A DNA stretch of 64,000 nt from Enoplolaimus lenunculus (GCA_030248215.1 JASANG010003629.1:123501-187500); one strand, 5' to 3'. Positions 34,620 to 46,618 are shown, counted from the stretch's first letter. The notes: generated by a model from the sequence alone, not told the origin. Translations and numbers: made by a program.

Positions 34620-34981
34620 CAGGGTGTTGTCGGATATCCGTTTTCCTTTCCGGTAAAATCGGTGTCAGTTTTCATTTTTCGTATAGAAGTAGCGGAAATT
34701 TCGTTATTTTTATGCTAAAATTAGTTGTAAATCCCAGATGGATCTCGCAATTTTTCACTACACATATGCTGTAATTATTCGATATGAAGTAAAAATTATG
34801 AAATTCATCCAAAATCTAAGAAATATCGGTGCATAGACTATTTTTTCTTTAAAATATTACAAAGTTCGGTGAACTTTGGACACCTCAATTGCGGTGCCAG
34901 AAAAATATAACATCGTTGAAACTTTTGTACTTCAATATCCGTTTTACGCTTCCGTTATTTTTATTGTCGGTTTACACCCTG
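34620..34981 (+). mobile_element. Family G hAT-like MITE
   Basis: CAGGGTGTTGTCGGATATCC to GTCGGTTTACACCCTG. Flanks CCAATCAT/CCTATCAG (6 of 8). Confidence 0.6.
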
Positions 34982-35064
34982 CCTATCAGCAACTTGTGAT
35001 AGGTGTTACTAACATTTAAAAATACAGCTATAGATCTGAAATACAAAATCGAAAAAAAAGATAA

Positions 35065-35160
35065 CACCCACCGACATTGGTGAGATCGAACCCACAAACT
35101 GGGGATACGCAGTCCAGCACCTATACCACTCGACCACTGGGTCATGATGCAACTATTATA
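35065..35160 (-). mobile_element. tRNA-like element (possible SINE)
   Basis: The minus strand reads CAGTGGTCGAGTGGTATAGG (box A) and then TGTGGGTTCGATCTCACC (box B) at tRNA spacing. The cloverleaf is imperfect, so a functional tRNA is unlikely. Confidence 0.45.
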
Positions 35161-35524
35161 ATACAAACATTTTAATAGTCCTACGCAAAACGTATATATT
35201 ATGTAATACACAATATACGTATCATTGATTCTAGGTGTAAAATTATGCAAATTTTAAACATTTAAAGATCAAAAATAGGTTTTTCAAAATCAGGGGGGGT
35301 AAATAGGGGTTACTTTAGGGGGTCACATGTGAACCAACCCTCGAAAAAATTCAGTTCTTTTCCCTGTTGTTGAAAGCTAAATTTTTACAACTGTCATTTA
35401 CCCTAGAAAACCAAAATTTCATTAAATAAGTTGTAATTATCATTTTTTGCATTTTACAAATTTGGTAAAATTTACACCCCGAACATCAACTGCTTTTAAT
35501 AGAGACGGCCTCCAGGCCGTCTCA

Positions 35525-35640
35525 ATAAAACTGGAACGCTCCACATACCTATTTTGGGCAGCGTTCCTACAGATGTTTGTTTACGTTACGTATGCAAATT
35601 AAAACTGTATGCATTGAGAATACCTATTACTTCGGATATG
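35525..35640 (+). repeat. Family F dispersed repeat
   Basis: CTGGAACGCTCCACATACC, TATTTTGGGCAGCGTTCC; same as 32821 with extension GTTTACGTTACGTATGCAAA. Confidence 0.55.
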
Positions 35641-36290
35641 TTTTATATATCTGCAAAGTACTGCAGCTTTTCAAAAAGCATGTTTTCAATTTCGTTCGAT
35701 TAATATTACGAGCCTATTCAAGTAGAACTTGCATTAGTAAATTTTTCGCAGGCCGCCTGACGACGCACGTGCGCGTTCGTGCCGGCGCCCACATTGATAA
35801 TTTATATTTTGATATTTGACCGACTGTCGACCAAATTGGTGTTCATCAACGCAAATGAAGCGTTCCTTTGTCTCGAGCGTGGAGTAATAGTTTTTAAAGC
35901 GTAATTTCTAAATTGAATTCGGCATCTTGTGTCTTTGATATTATTCTTATTTTTTCAAAAATTAATATTAAAATTGTCATATAGCGACTTCGCTACTAAA
36001 TCACTGATATAGCTGTGGATATTGTAAACGGCTGAGTACGTTCTATAAGAATGTCACGGACGGGTGTGATCAATGCAGAAATCTTGAAAAACATTGGACA
36101 GAAATCAAACAGAGTGAACGATTTTAGCCCCTTACCCCCCCTTTTTTCAGGCTACGCAATTGATGCTAATTAAATGAATTGGTTTCGGAAACAATCAAAA
36201 GAAAGAAAGAAACGCCTCAGCTGCATTTCTGCGCCTGGTTTTTTAAAATGAAAACATGTTTTTATTCTGCTTGGTCAAAATTAAACAACG
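35641..36290. other. No gene seen
   Basis: Mixed AT-rich sequence; nothing recognised. Confidence 0.3.
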
Positions 36291-36294
36291 CGTC

Positions 36295-36370
36295 TGGAAT
36301 CGAAGTTCAGCCCTCTTGCACTCGAGTCAAGCAAGCTACCACTACGCCATGTGGTCAACTGCAACAACTT
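36295..36370 (-). mobile_element. tRNA-like element (possible SINE)
   Basis: The minus strand reads CCACATGGCGTAGTGGTAGC (box A) and GCTGAACTTCGATTCCAG (box B-like). No clean acceptor stem. Confidence 0.4.
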
Positions 36371-36995
36371 CATATTTCGGTATATGTGCACATATATGGC
36401 AATCTTTAGTTTACGCTTGCTGTGTGCATATACCGGCAATGCTGTTTGTCGTCCGGTAGTGGCGTGCGACTTAGATTAAAGGGGCTGAAAATCAACCAAA
36501 TTCCAAAAGCTCGCAACTTAAGAATGGATCATGACTGTGATTATCAACTGCTCAACTCAAATTAGCAATAAAATACGATTATTGATATACACTCTTATTA
36601 AATATAAACAGAGCAACTCGTTTACATAAATGAAACGACACAATTAATTATTCAATTATCGACAATTATGTCCTGGAAGTTACAGATAATACTGAATTAC
36701 TGATTAGTAACATTTTATTTATTTTCATTAATGTAAAGGAATTCAAGTTTGAAATAGTTAATACACGAGTAAACTCTTAATCAATTTTCAAGACAATGAA
36801 TGTCTGAAGTTCAACACTTAAATGTTGAAAATTTAAGAATGTAAGAATCGTTAAAATTTCAAGACAATTTTTTGTAGTTTTAATTTTGCTTGAACCAATG
36901 TTTAAGTCATTTAAGTGAGCGGTTGCGTTTTGTCTCACGTTCCGTATTTTCTATGCGTATATCGCAGTCTGACGGTTAGGAAATCCGTTGTCAGT

Positions 36996-37230
36996 TACAC
37001 TGTAAATTTCAATGAGTTGATAATCAGTTCCGCTCGCGAGTTAGTTAACTGTAAATTAATATTAATAAACGAATTAAGTTGATTCTCACGCTGCGTTAAG
37101 TTGATGCTGTACGAGTTGATTAATTAACCCAGAATGAGTTGAATCAACTTAAAATTTTGAGTTTTTATAGCCCTAACTCAGCCTGAGTGATTAAATTCAT
37201 TCTGAGTTAAATCAACTCACTCAAATTTAT
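36996..37230. mobile_element. Family O foldback MITE upstream of receptor 1
   Basis: TA-CACTGTAAATTTCAATGAG, then GAGTTAAATCAACTCACTC at the far side. About 220 bases before the ATG at 37449, so inside the likely promoter or 5' leader. Confidence 0.62.
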
Positions 37231-37448
37231 AAATATTCCTCGTGTCTTGTTCGAAAGTTTTCATTGAATATTGCTTGGACCCGTCGGTAGTTCTACTTAG
37301 TGTTTTAGGCATTGTATATTCGCTACACAATGTTTCAGCCCAGTATACACATATCATATAGCTGGAACGGGTAACTTTGAAACATTAATAATAACAACCG
37401 TTTATCCAGCATTTACCATTTATTTTCAAAATTTACCATAAAACTACA

Positions 37449-40400
37449 ATGTTCGCCAACATAACGCCGTCCAATCAATGTATGGATATATCGGAATATT
37501 TGCGTGCGTTGCAGTTTGATGACATTACACTACGACCGGTCGTTTGGATGATATTTGTTGCGCTGTATTCGATTATTTTTGTTCTTGCAATTTTTGGCAA
37601 CTTATTCATCATCTTGGCAGTCAGCCGAAATCCTGCGCTCCAATCGGTGCGCAACGGGTTCATCGTAAATCTGTCGGTATCAGATACGCTGGTGTCGGTG
37701 GCATCGCTTCCGGTAACCGCGTACACGATGATATTCAAAGTGTGGATATTTGGCAAACCGTTGTGTTATTTGATTCCCACAGTGCAAGCGATGAGCGTCA
37801 ACATTTCGTCGTTTACGCTAATGTTTGTTGCCATTGACCGGTTTTTGCTGATTTGTCTGCCGCGACGTCAAAATTTGCATATCAACCGAAATGTTGCTGC
37901 CGTTATTATTGCATCGATTTGGATCACAGCCCTTGTCGTTAGTATTCCGTCTGTGATCAATTTTCGAATGTTAGCCGTTAAGAATGTTTGTGGAATATTT
38001 TGTGACGAAAGCGGTAAGCGATTTTTTGATGTTTTTTTTTTCACAAAATGCGCAAATTTTCATTAGGTGATTCTTTGAAGCTCATGCAAAGATCACGAGT
38101 GGAACGTTTTTCTGTGGAACTGCAATAGAGTACGCTTAAGCTTTAGAGTAATTTTTTTGCTTAAGCTTAAGCTTATATATAACTTCAATTTTACGCTTAG
38201 GTTTATGTTTTAGGTTTATACTTAGGCTTACGAATATACTTTTACTAATGTTGCCACCCTGTTCCATATATTGGCCAAAATGAGTGAGCGCTGCGCGTAG
38301 TCGGATTTGGGTTTAGAGCTAAAATGAATATTTCAAAGTTGTGTCGCATTATAATTGTGAATTGGATTGAAATTCGATGTAGACATAAAATACGGATACA
38401 AATTAGATTCCAATTTTGGTAGAAAGACTCTGTTGAAAGCACGGACTAAAGTAACGCGCCTTAGCAGCCATAGTAAAATTCTGGATGCAATTTGGTTACA
38501 ACTTCAATATATTATAATCGTGAACACAACAATAGATGGGTTAGGTACGTTTTGGCATACGATTTGCCTCCGCACAGCCAGCAGAAACAACAGAGGCGCA
38601 GCAGGCTGATCCAAAAACAACTGCAGTTACATGCGTTTCGATAACCACGTGACCGAAGCGAACGATAATCCAAATTATAATTTAATATTTTATCTGAAGT
38701 CAAGGGCCGTACTATTTTTTCGACAATTTTTCATTTTATATTTTACAAAATTTTCTGAATTCAATAATCTAAGAGGTCGTCTGCCTCTGCCCATCCCCGC
38801 CCCCAGAACCAAATATGTGTTTGTTTACGAAGGAAATACTACCCAGCAATATGTAACACAGTCCCAAACGCCATAATGCGAGACACGCCACTTAAATTTT
38901 GATTTCAACATATGTATATATTAAAGCTTTAACGCTCCAAACATACGTATTTTGGGCAAACTTCCAGCATACTTATTTACAATATAATGCGAGACACGCC
39001 AATTAAAATTTGATTTCAACATATGTATATATTAAAGCTTTAACGCTCCACATACGTATTTTGGGCAAACTTCCAGCATACTTTTTTACAATATAATGCG
39101 AGACACGCCAATTAAAATTTGATTTCAACATATGTATATATTAAAGCTTTAACGCTCCACATACGTATTTTGGGCAAACTTCCAGCATACTTTTTTACAA
39201 TATAATGCGAGACACGCCAATTAAAATTTGATTTCAACATATGTATATATTAAAGCTTTAACGCTCCACATACGTATTTTGGGCAAACTTTTTTACAATA
39301 TAATTAGAAAATATTAATACAGATTTCTAAATAATAACCCTTAATTTTGTTCTAAGGCTGGAACAGCGACAAGCCATACCGTCAAATCTACGGTGTATCG
39401 ATGTTAATCATACAATTTTTAATTCCGCTCACAATTATTGTCGCGTGTTACTGTTGCATTGTTCGCGGCCTACAAGCGAGCATTATGTTTCGTGCAAACA
39501 CTAAATCGTCAGCAATTTCTGGTCGTCAGAGTGAAAGTCAAATTGAACAAATAAAACGCAAACGAAAAACAACGTTTTTGCTCATTGTGATGGTTGTCGC
39601 ATTTGCGTTATCGTGGTTTCCGCGAGTGCTGTTCAATATATTTATCGATTACAATATTGAAGTATTAGCTCTTGTACACATTCCATCCTACTGTAGTGAC
39701 TCGAATAAGAGGGGGGCTGATATTTAGTTGGCCTCTCCAGAGGGTATCCCCCTTGTTATTCGGTTACGGACTGTTATTTATTTTTAATCCACGCTCCGCC
39801 GCCACTCGTTACTGATATATATCGGGTACTGGAATTATCCGTTAAATTAAACGTTTATTTGTCTTGTGTCAATAGCTTGAGCGATAATACAAGGTTATAC
39901 TTATGAATGTACTTTCAAAATTTAGGTATGCTTTAAAATTTCGAACTCAAATTATTTGGTCCTGGAGTCATTTTTGCGCTACAATTAGGGCTATTTGACA
40001 TTTATGGACTCTAATTAGGGTTTAGAAACTCTATCCGCTTATGAACTCGTATTGGGACTCAAAATGGGACCCCTCTTATAACCCCCTTTTATTCGGGTCA
40101 ATACAGTATGTTCTGTTTACGTTGGGGTTTTTTAATAGAGCCTATTGAAATGTGTGACTTGTTAATCAGTCGAGCTTTTTTATTTTTTCAGGTGTTTGGC
40201 TTCATGCGCGAACAACCTTATTTTTTCGGTTTACTCACCCACTGTATCGCAATGACGTCCACGTTTTGGAATCCAGTCCTGTACGGCGCGTTGAACGAAA
40301 CGTTTCGTCGTACCATTCCCGCGGTACTATTTCCATGCATTACAAAACGTGCAAACAACAGCTCAAATCAACCGTTTGGCCGAGCTGGCGGTTGTGCTGA

Positions 40401-41163
40401 AGTCAGTTTTTATCCGACCAACAATTTTGCCGAATCATCGATGACTAGCCGAAAAGTAAGCACACTAGCTGCTGGACGACGACTAGCAAAACGGTACTGT
40501 ACCCTACAACGGTACCGGGCGTCCGGAGGAGGCAACAACAGCCGAGGATCGAAGATTTCGTCGCGACCAACACAAGGGATCATAATTGAGGAAAATTGCA
40601 AAGAATCTCGCGTACTTTACGATGCTTCAATATCCGAAGGATGCCAGTATGAATTTTCGGCGTCAAGTTGTTTACTTGAAGTCAATCAAGATGCGAAAAG
40701 TTGCGACAGCGATTGTGGCGATCAAAACGGCTGTCCCATCAATGATAATATTACAAATTGCCAGACTCGAAATAACCAACGCGAAGGATTTAATTTATTA
40801 CAAACCAATAATGCGACTATATTTGCCAATCTGTCAGATGATAATACTCAAATGGTGGAACACAAATCGGGTAATCAAAATGGTAAAGAAGCTGAATCTA
40901 TTGCCATGATAACTTTAATAGCATCTGGATCAACTACGAGCAGTCCAACAGCAAACTCGAATAAACATTTAACGAAAATCCCTGACCAACCAGACAGCTC
41001 TACAGGGTCTACGGTAGAAAATTCGCCAGAGTCGCTGCAAAGTGTTGCCAAATCAATATGTTCAACGAAAGACGATGGAGGACAGACCGAAAAGACAGTA
41101 TTTGAAAATTATAATTCGCAAGATTTAGTTGATTTAGACGTCTTACCGTGTACGGCAATTTGA
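37449..41163 (+). CDS. Neuropeptide receptor, rhodopsin-class GPCR, NPY/NPF/NPR-like (receptor 1)
   Basis: Three coding exons: 37449-38013, 39357-39661 and 40192-41163. Introns are GT-AG, phase 1 and phase 0, and the joined frame is 613 codons plus TGA. The protein is a plasma-membrane peptide receptor expected to signal through G proteins. Visible: N-glycosylation site NIT at 4-6; TM1 about 31-57 with GN at 50-51; TM2 with LSVSD ending at D79; W99 and C106 (disulfide to C181 or C185); DRF at 130-132 in place of DRY; TM4 149-168; TM5 about 200-224 with FLIP; TM6 about 259-284 with SWFP in place of CWLP; TM7 with NPVLY at 317-321; then an unusually long Ser/Asn/Thr-rich tail of about 290 residues ending PCTAI. 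The SVNISSFTL-IDR and FG-C-IPTVQ blocks resemble NPY/NPF-type receptors; the exact ligand cannot be read. ATG 37449 is chosen because receptor 2 has a matching N-terminus (NIT, NxCxDI-EYL). No clear polyadenylation signal was seen close by. Class A call is firm, subfamily tentative. Confidence 0.88.
38079..38276 (+). mobile_element. Family A MITE in receptor 1 intron 1
   Basis: GCTCATGCAAAGATCACGAG and CCCTGTTCCATATATTGGCC around a decayed TTAGG core. Confidence 0.7.
38873..39306. repeat. 109-bp tandem array in receptor 1 intron 1
   Basis: Four units start ATAATGCGAGACACGCCA at 38873, 38984, 39093 and 39202. Each contains the family F core ACGCTCCACATACGTATTTT; the last unit is shortened. 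It ends about 50 bases before exon 2. Confidence 0.9.
39689..40108 (+). mobile_element. Family B mariner-like MITE filling receptor 1 intron 2
   Basis: TA-CTGTAGTGACTCGAATAAG to TTATTCGGGTCAATACAG-TA. It makes up 420 of the 530 intron bases. Confidence 0.88.
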
Positions 41164-41249
41164 CAAATCGATGTTACAAACGAAACTTACAGTTGTACGG
41201 AAAGGTGTACGTTCGCAAGCGCCTGGATTGATACTAAAATTCGGGTCTC

Positions 41250-41565
41250 AGATTGGCTGGGTTTCCGAAACCCTACTTAAAGTACGACTTAGTACTTAAG
41301 TACCTTCTAAGTAATTGCTTAACCATTTTGTGGTTTTTAAAAGCGTACTTAAGTTAAGTAAATACTTAAGTCGCTGACTAAATTTGATATATTACAAATA
41401 AACCGTTCAGGCATGCTAACCTTAGGTCTATTCGAAATTGTAGATCCATGGTGCCTCCATAATGTAAAGAAAACTATTACTTTTTTCTTACAGCAATGGT
41501 TGACGTTTGGTGTTTATTTGGTTTTGCTCGAAAATTATGTATTTACTTAAGTCGGCGATTTAAAT
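41250..41565 (+). repeat. Family E dispersed repeat
   Basis: GGCTGGGTTTCCGAAACCC...AAATACTTAAGTCGCTGACT. Second copy of the 31447 repeat, 90 bases after the receptor 1 stop. Confidence 0.65.
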
Positions 41566-41969
41566 AATGGTATAAACCGGGCCACAGCACTGATCATTTA
41601 GAAAAAGAGCTACATAAACCAAGATTTTTTCATTTCGTTCCATAGCCCAAATTCTAACCAACCCTGAGGGCAGTTTGCTAGACCAAATAGCCAGTCGGAT
41701 CTTATGGAAGAATAGATGCAGGTTGGTAGAATTTTACAAATCATATTACATCTCTTGCTGAAACCAGAGGTTTGAAAACAAAGAGTATAAGCTTTTGCCA
41801 TATATTGTAACGACACTAATTAATTCCTTCGCGGTATTGTACTAGATAAAGACATTCTTGCGAATGTGAAATTTCAGTTATTTAACAGGGGAGTTGCGAA
41901 TCAACTAAAAAACAACGTTTTTAGTTTTTGCAACAAGCATATATGACTGCCGTAGTTCTTCAAAGCACC

Positions 41970-42153
41970 GGCCAATACAAAGAACAGGGCCGTAACAGTA
42001 GTATAAGCATGTTCCTAACCCTAAGCCTAAACGCACGAATGAGCTGACACCTAAACCTGGCCTAACCCTAAGTAAAACATTAATAGTCTAAAGCTTAAGC
42101 TTACACTATTGCCGTTCGCAGAAAAACGTTCCGACCCTGATCCTAATATTGTC
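41970..42153 (-). mobile_element. Family A TTAGGC MITE
   Basis: GGCCAATACAAAGAACAGGG to CGTTCCGACCCTGATCC. Flanks AAAGCACC/GAAGCAGC. Confidence 0.75.
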
Positions 42154-42224
42154 CGAAGCAGCGAGTGCCGTTTTAGCTGGTCTAATTTTCAACCACGTTT
42201 ACTGTCGTTCTGGAGCGGAAAGAG

Positions 42225-42429
42225 TTAATTTACCGCATAGAGTTTACTATGAGCAACTAAAGCATACAAACGATGTATGCGACTGTTACGCGTATGTGGA
42301 GTACAAAATTTCAACAAGACGTTGTATGTTATGTCGAGCGACAAAGACAGCATACCATTTGAGAGTTCGTCGTGATTCAAACGGTAAACTTCAAAAACGA
42401 AATCAAAATATTCATGTGACAATGGGTAA
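42225..42429 (+). mobile_element. Family S MITE, decayed
   Basis: TTTACCGCATAGAGTTTACT...CAACAAGACG...TATTCATGTGACAATGGGTAA aligns with 15864-16133. The open frame across it is incidental. Confidence 0.55.
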
Positions 42430-42917
42430 CAGAAAACATTTTCAATTACAGTCTAAATCGTTTTTCTGTACAACATATACTGTTACCGCATGAAACTTTC
42501 GTGATAATTAATATCATTTTTTTGTTTAAATCAAAACATTACAAATGCGATGTACCGGGTCCATATTAATGTTCAAACGCCGTTCAGTTCTGTTAACGGT
42601 AAAACCTACCTTATACAGATTAAGTTGGAAAGCTATTAATTATTCTCTTGTACATATCCCCTCCACCCATAGGCCCTTCACGATAATTTTGTCAACGGTG
42701 CCACAAAATTTCTTATTGACCAGGGTTGTCGTAACGAGGTCATTTGAAAAATGAGCTCGCTATAGCCCTGGTATATATATGAGTTATGTATAGGTTTGGG
42801 CTATCAGGCGTCGGCATTTCCAGTTAATCTAAGCGTAACCTTGACCCTGCGCCAGTCAGAGGAAGCGTACTACAGCTAAAAAAGTAAAGCAAAGTACTGT
42901 TTTTGTAGAATGGGCAA

Positions 42918-43122
42918 ATGTTGCATAAAGCGGGCGTAAGAGCAGTATAAGCGTATTCCTAAGCCTACGAATTAACCGATTCCTCAGCGTCAGTATATAA
43001 GCCTATAACCAAGCCTCAGCTTAAACCTAAGCCTAAATTAAAACAATTTAGTCGAAATCTTACGCTTACTCTATTGTAAATCCACGAAAAACAGAACGTC
43101 CCAGAAAATAACATGTACCGAC
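42918..43122 (-). mobile_element. Family A MITE, decayed
   Basis: CATAAAGCGGGCGTAAGAGC...CCTAAGCCTAAATTAAAAC...GAACGTCCCAG. Order of parts is that of family A; ends diverged. Confidence 0.5.
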
Positions 43123-43443
43123 TGATGATGCCTCACAGTAGACAACATTGTTCCGTGGTTGAATTTATCACGTCGTATACGCTCAAATAGCTTGGTAACT
43201 TTTTAAAACCTGTTAGCGAATCTAATTTGTAAGGTAAACTGGTGTTACGATCAGAACATAACGTAGTTTCTGTAATGGTTATAATGGTATTTTTCACCAT
43301 ATTTGCCGGAAGTTCTTGAAAATTATTTGTGTCATTTGGAAAAAAAGCTTTGTTTTAATGAAATCATGTTCATGTGAACAGATGTCATTCCTAGTGTCTT
43401 CCAACCTACGCAGAAGGTGTATGTATATTATATACATATATAT

Positions 43444-43968
43444 GTGGTCGGATTTTGGAACATTTTTTGCATATTTGAGCTTCTCATGGCCTCCCCTGAT
43501 AATTCCATGGCCAAATTTGTCTTTTGAAACATTTGATTTTTTAAAGTCCGAAGGCTCCCCTTGGGACCAACAAAAAATTTGTCAAAAAGCTTGAAAAATT
43601 ATATATCGTTCGATGCAGGTTGCAGAACTGAGTTCAATGGTGTTTGCTGAACTGAGCAATGGGGTTAAATTTTTTGTAATCAGACGATTGGTTACCGAGT
43701 TATTGTCAAATAACTGATTGGGCGCGCTGCCAACGATTTGGGTCTGCGCCAAATCAGTTATTGGACCATAATTCGTTAACCAATCGTCTGATTGCAAAAA
43801 AATTAGCAACGTAGGTTGTTGAACTTTTGGACAAATTAAATTTTGGGTCCCAAGGGGGACCTCGGGACCTTAAAAAATCGAATTTTTCAAAAATTCAAAT
43901 TTGGGTGTGAAATGATCAGTGCAAATCATGAGAAGCTCAAATACGCAAAAATTTCAAAATCCGACCAC
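43444..43968. mobile_element. Family M foldback element
   Basis: GTGGTCGGATTTTGGAAC... and ...TTTCAAAATCCGACCAC pair. So do CATATTTGAGCTTCTCATGG and CATGAGAAGCTCAAATACGC. A second inner palindrome spans 43675-43803 (AATCAGACGATTGGTTA / TAACCAATCGTCTGATT). Confidence 0.78.
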
Positions 43969-44319
43969 TTTTCGTGCCAACACGGACTGGGGAGATAACC
44001 GAAAAGTCCTAACTGGTTTACTTAGCTATTTACCCTCATTGCAAACTTGCTTCATAAACAGGAGTGCCTAATCCTTGAAGTATCAATTAGCGGCGCTATG
44101 AATCCATAATTGTTGTATATAAACGGGCGTTTTTGATACTGTACACTTGTATGTCCGCAGCCACTTTGAAATCAATTAAATACAAAGTTTAAGTTCAAAA
44201 GATGATGTTTATATATTGAATCATAACAAGCACCAGAGCGTAAAGTTATTTTGGCAGTCTTAGAAATGTTGATAGTCGTTAGAAATGTCGTATAAACTCG
44301 CTCCATACATAAAATTTTT

Positions 44320-44512
44320 GGCCAATGTATAGCACAGTGACGTAAACAGTATAGTATATATAAGAATTTTCCTATAAATGAGCTTATACCTAAGAATAAG
44401 CCTAAGCCTATACCTATTGCATAAGCAAAAAATAAAGAAAAGCTTAAGCTATAGTCTTTGCAATCCCGCAGAGAAATGTTCCGTTCCTGATCTTTACATC
44501 GGACAGAATTAT
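44320..44512 (-). mobile_element. Family A MITE
   Basis: GGCCAATGTATAGCACAGTG to CGTTCCTGATCTTTACATCGG-like end. The core is mostly decayed. Confidence 0.68.
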
Positions 44513-44582
44513 TTATAATAAAGCCAATGTTCTTGGAATTTGCCTAAGAAAACTATTTTAAACGCATTTCTCGCTTTAGATC

Positions 44583-44785
44583 AGCAGCCTAAGTTTCAGC
44601 CTAAGCCTAAGTGTACGAATGAGCATATTCCAAAGTCTTAGCCTAAGCCTAAGTGTACGAATGAGCATATTCCAAAGCCTTAGCCTAAGCCTAAGCTTTT
44701 AACCAAACAAAAAATAGTCTAAAGCTTAAGCTTCTCTACTGCATTCCCACAGAACAACTTTCCGCCCCTGATCTTTGCATGGGCC
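44583..44785 (-). mobile_element. Family A MITE, left end truncated
   Basis: A block CTAAGTGTACGAATGAGCAT, ATTCCAAAG, CTTAGCCTAAGC occurs twice in tandem. Right end CCTGATCTTTGCATGGGCC is intact and abuts a family G element. Confidence 0.7.
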
Positions 44786-44786
44786 G

Positions 44787-45149
44787 CAGGGTGTAACCGG
44801 ATATTTGTTTCCGTTTCTGGTTCTGATAAACTCGGTATCCGTTTCCGTTTCCTTTTGAGAAATATTGCAATTTCTGTTGTTTTAATGCCCAAAATTATAG
44901 TTATAAATCTTGTAGATATCGCGCAATATTGCATTACAGAAATGCAGCAATTGTGTGATATGAAGTAAAAATTACCAAAATTCATTCAAAATCTTCAAAT
45001 TTCGTCGCATCCGCTATTTCTTATTTACAATTTTAGAAAGCCCTATTAATATTTGCATGCTTCAATTGTGTTGGCAGAAAAATAAAATTGTTTTATTTTT
45101 ATGACTATCCGTTTTCGTTTCCGTTATTTTACTATTGGTTTGCACCCTG
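44787..45149 (+). mobile_element. Family G hAT-like MITE
   Basis: CAGGGTGTAACCGGATATTT to TATTGGTTTGCACCCTG. TTTCCGTTTC motifs recur at both sides. No clear target duplication here. Confidence 0.65.
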
Positions 45150-45246
45150 CAACACGGTTGGAACTGGCCCGAGCCAAGGCCGGCGGGCCCGGGCACACAT
45201 TTTGGGCCCGCGAGCCTAAGCGGGCCGGGGTCGGGCCACCAGCGTA

Positions 45247-45506
45247 GTCCATAAATGTCAATAATCCCTAATGTAGTGCATAAATGACTCCAGGACCAAA
45301 AAATTTGAGTTCGAAACATTTAACGTATACTTCAGTTTTGAAAGTACATCCCTAAGTATTGTTTTTTAGTACGGATAGTTGCAATATCGGATATATCAGT
45401 ACCGAAGGACGGCAGACGGCGCGTTAAAAATAAGTACCAGTCCGTGATCGAATTGCAGGAGGGGTATCTTCTCGAGAAGCTCCCTCTTATTCGGGTCATT
45501 ACAGTA
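45247..45506 (-). mobile_element. Family B MITE, reversed and truncated
   Basis: Reverse of 22412-22848: AGTCCATAAATGTCAATAAT, AATGACTCCAGGACC, ending CTTATTCGGGTCATTACAG-TA. Confidence 0.7.
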
Positions 45507-45764
45507 CGTGCGCGAATGGGAACTTAAGTCTTAAGACTCAATGGCCAATTTTTACTCGCTCAATGTAGGAACAGATGTTACTGTATGCAACATTAAGGAT
45601 ATGCATTCTCTGCATATATTGTAAGAAAGGTAAGTCATTTTGGTGCGAAAATTAATTGGTAAACAATGCTAAGTTGACCCCAAAACAACTGGACAGTAGC
45701 CGGGGGGGGGCAGTGCAGCTCAACCTCCTGTTTTAACGTCACCTATTTGCACGGCGTGTAGCCT

Positions 45765-46108
45765 GACAGTGATATCCGTTACCGTTTCCCTTATAAAAAT
45801 ATACAGGAAAGGAATGCAGTTTATGCTTGCAGTTAATAGTTATAAATGACTTATCAGATGTATAATTCAATTTTTCAAAACACAGATAAACTGCAATTGT
45901 GCGATTTAAAGTAAAAAAATTAACAAAGTTTAGTGCATCATCCGCTATTTCTGATTCAAAATGTAGAAAACTTGTATGAATATTATCATGCCTAAGCTGT
46001 ATTGGCAGAAAAAAAACATTTTTTCTACGTTAATACCTGTTTTTCGCTTCAGTTATTTTGATCACTATTCATTTCCGTTATTTTTACTATCTGTCTACAC
46101 GCAGCTTG
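45765..46108 (+). mobile_element. Family G element, decayed
   Basis: GATATCCGTTACCGTTTCCC...TTTTACTATCTGTCTACACG is the same order as 44787-45149. Confidence 0.45.
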
Positions 46109-46159
46109 GTAGTCAGCTTGAAGAGAATGTTTCAGAACCAAAATTAAATTTTACATTGG

Positions 46160-46275
46160 TAATTATCACTAAACACCACATTTGGTTTCTCGCTCGCTTC
46201 GCTTCCGACTTTTCGTCTGCTTTATATTGCGAGAGCCTGATCAGCAGAAATTTCTGACTCCGCTACTGGCTTTAA
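46160..46275 (-). repeat. Family Q dispersed repeat
   Basis: ACCACATTTGGTTTCTCGCT, CGCTTCGCTTCCGAC. Confidence 0.45.
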
Positions 46276-46279
46276 ATAT

Positions 46280-46460
46280 TGCTTCAGGCTTGTAGCCAGT
46301 GCACCTTGCGAGGGAGGCCTAAAAATTTTCAGGAGGGGCTTTCAACGGTTTTCAATGAGTTACAAGCAAGAGTAAAAATGTTCTAGGGTGTCAAAATTTT
46401 TCCAGGGAGCTGAGACCCCCTGCCCCCCCTTACTACGGGCTCGTATTAGTTACGAGCAAA
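46280..46460 (+). repeat. Family N dispersed repeat
   Basis: GGCTTGTAGCCAGTGCACC...AAAAATTTTCAGGAGGGGC...CCCCTTACTACGGGCTCG. Most complete copy. Confidence 0.6.
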
Positions 46461-46618
46461 TTTTTTCTTTACGCCATTTGTGTTTTTGTAATTCTAAATT
46501 TCTGGTTATCTGAGCTTATGTATAATTTAAACTTCGAAAGGTCGACCGTCAATACTAAAGTACCTATGTTTTTAGTTTTGTGTCCAAAAAGCTGGAGTCG
46601 TTTGAAACGCACCATACT

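Noticed and set aside
35065-36370. Functional tRNA genes on the minus strand
   Set aside because: Box A and B are present but acceptor and anticodon stems do not pair well; better explained as SINE-like copies.
42149-42493. 114-residue open frame
   Set aside because: It lies over a decayed family S element.
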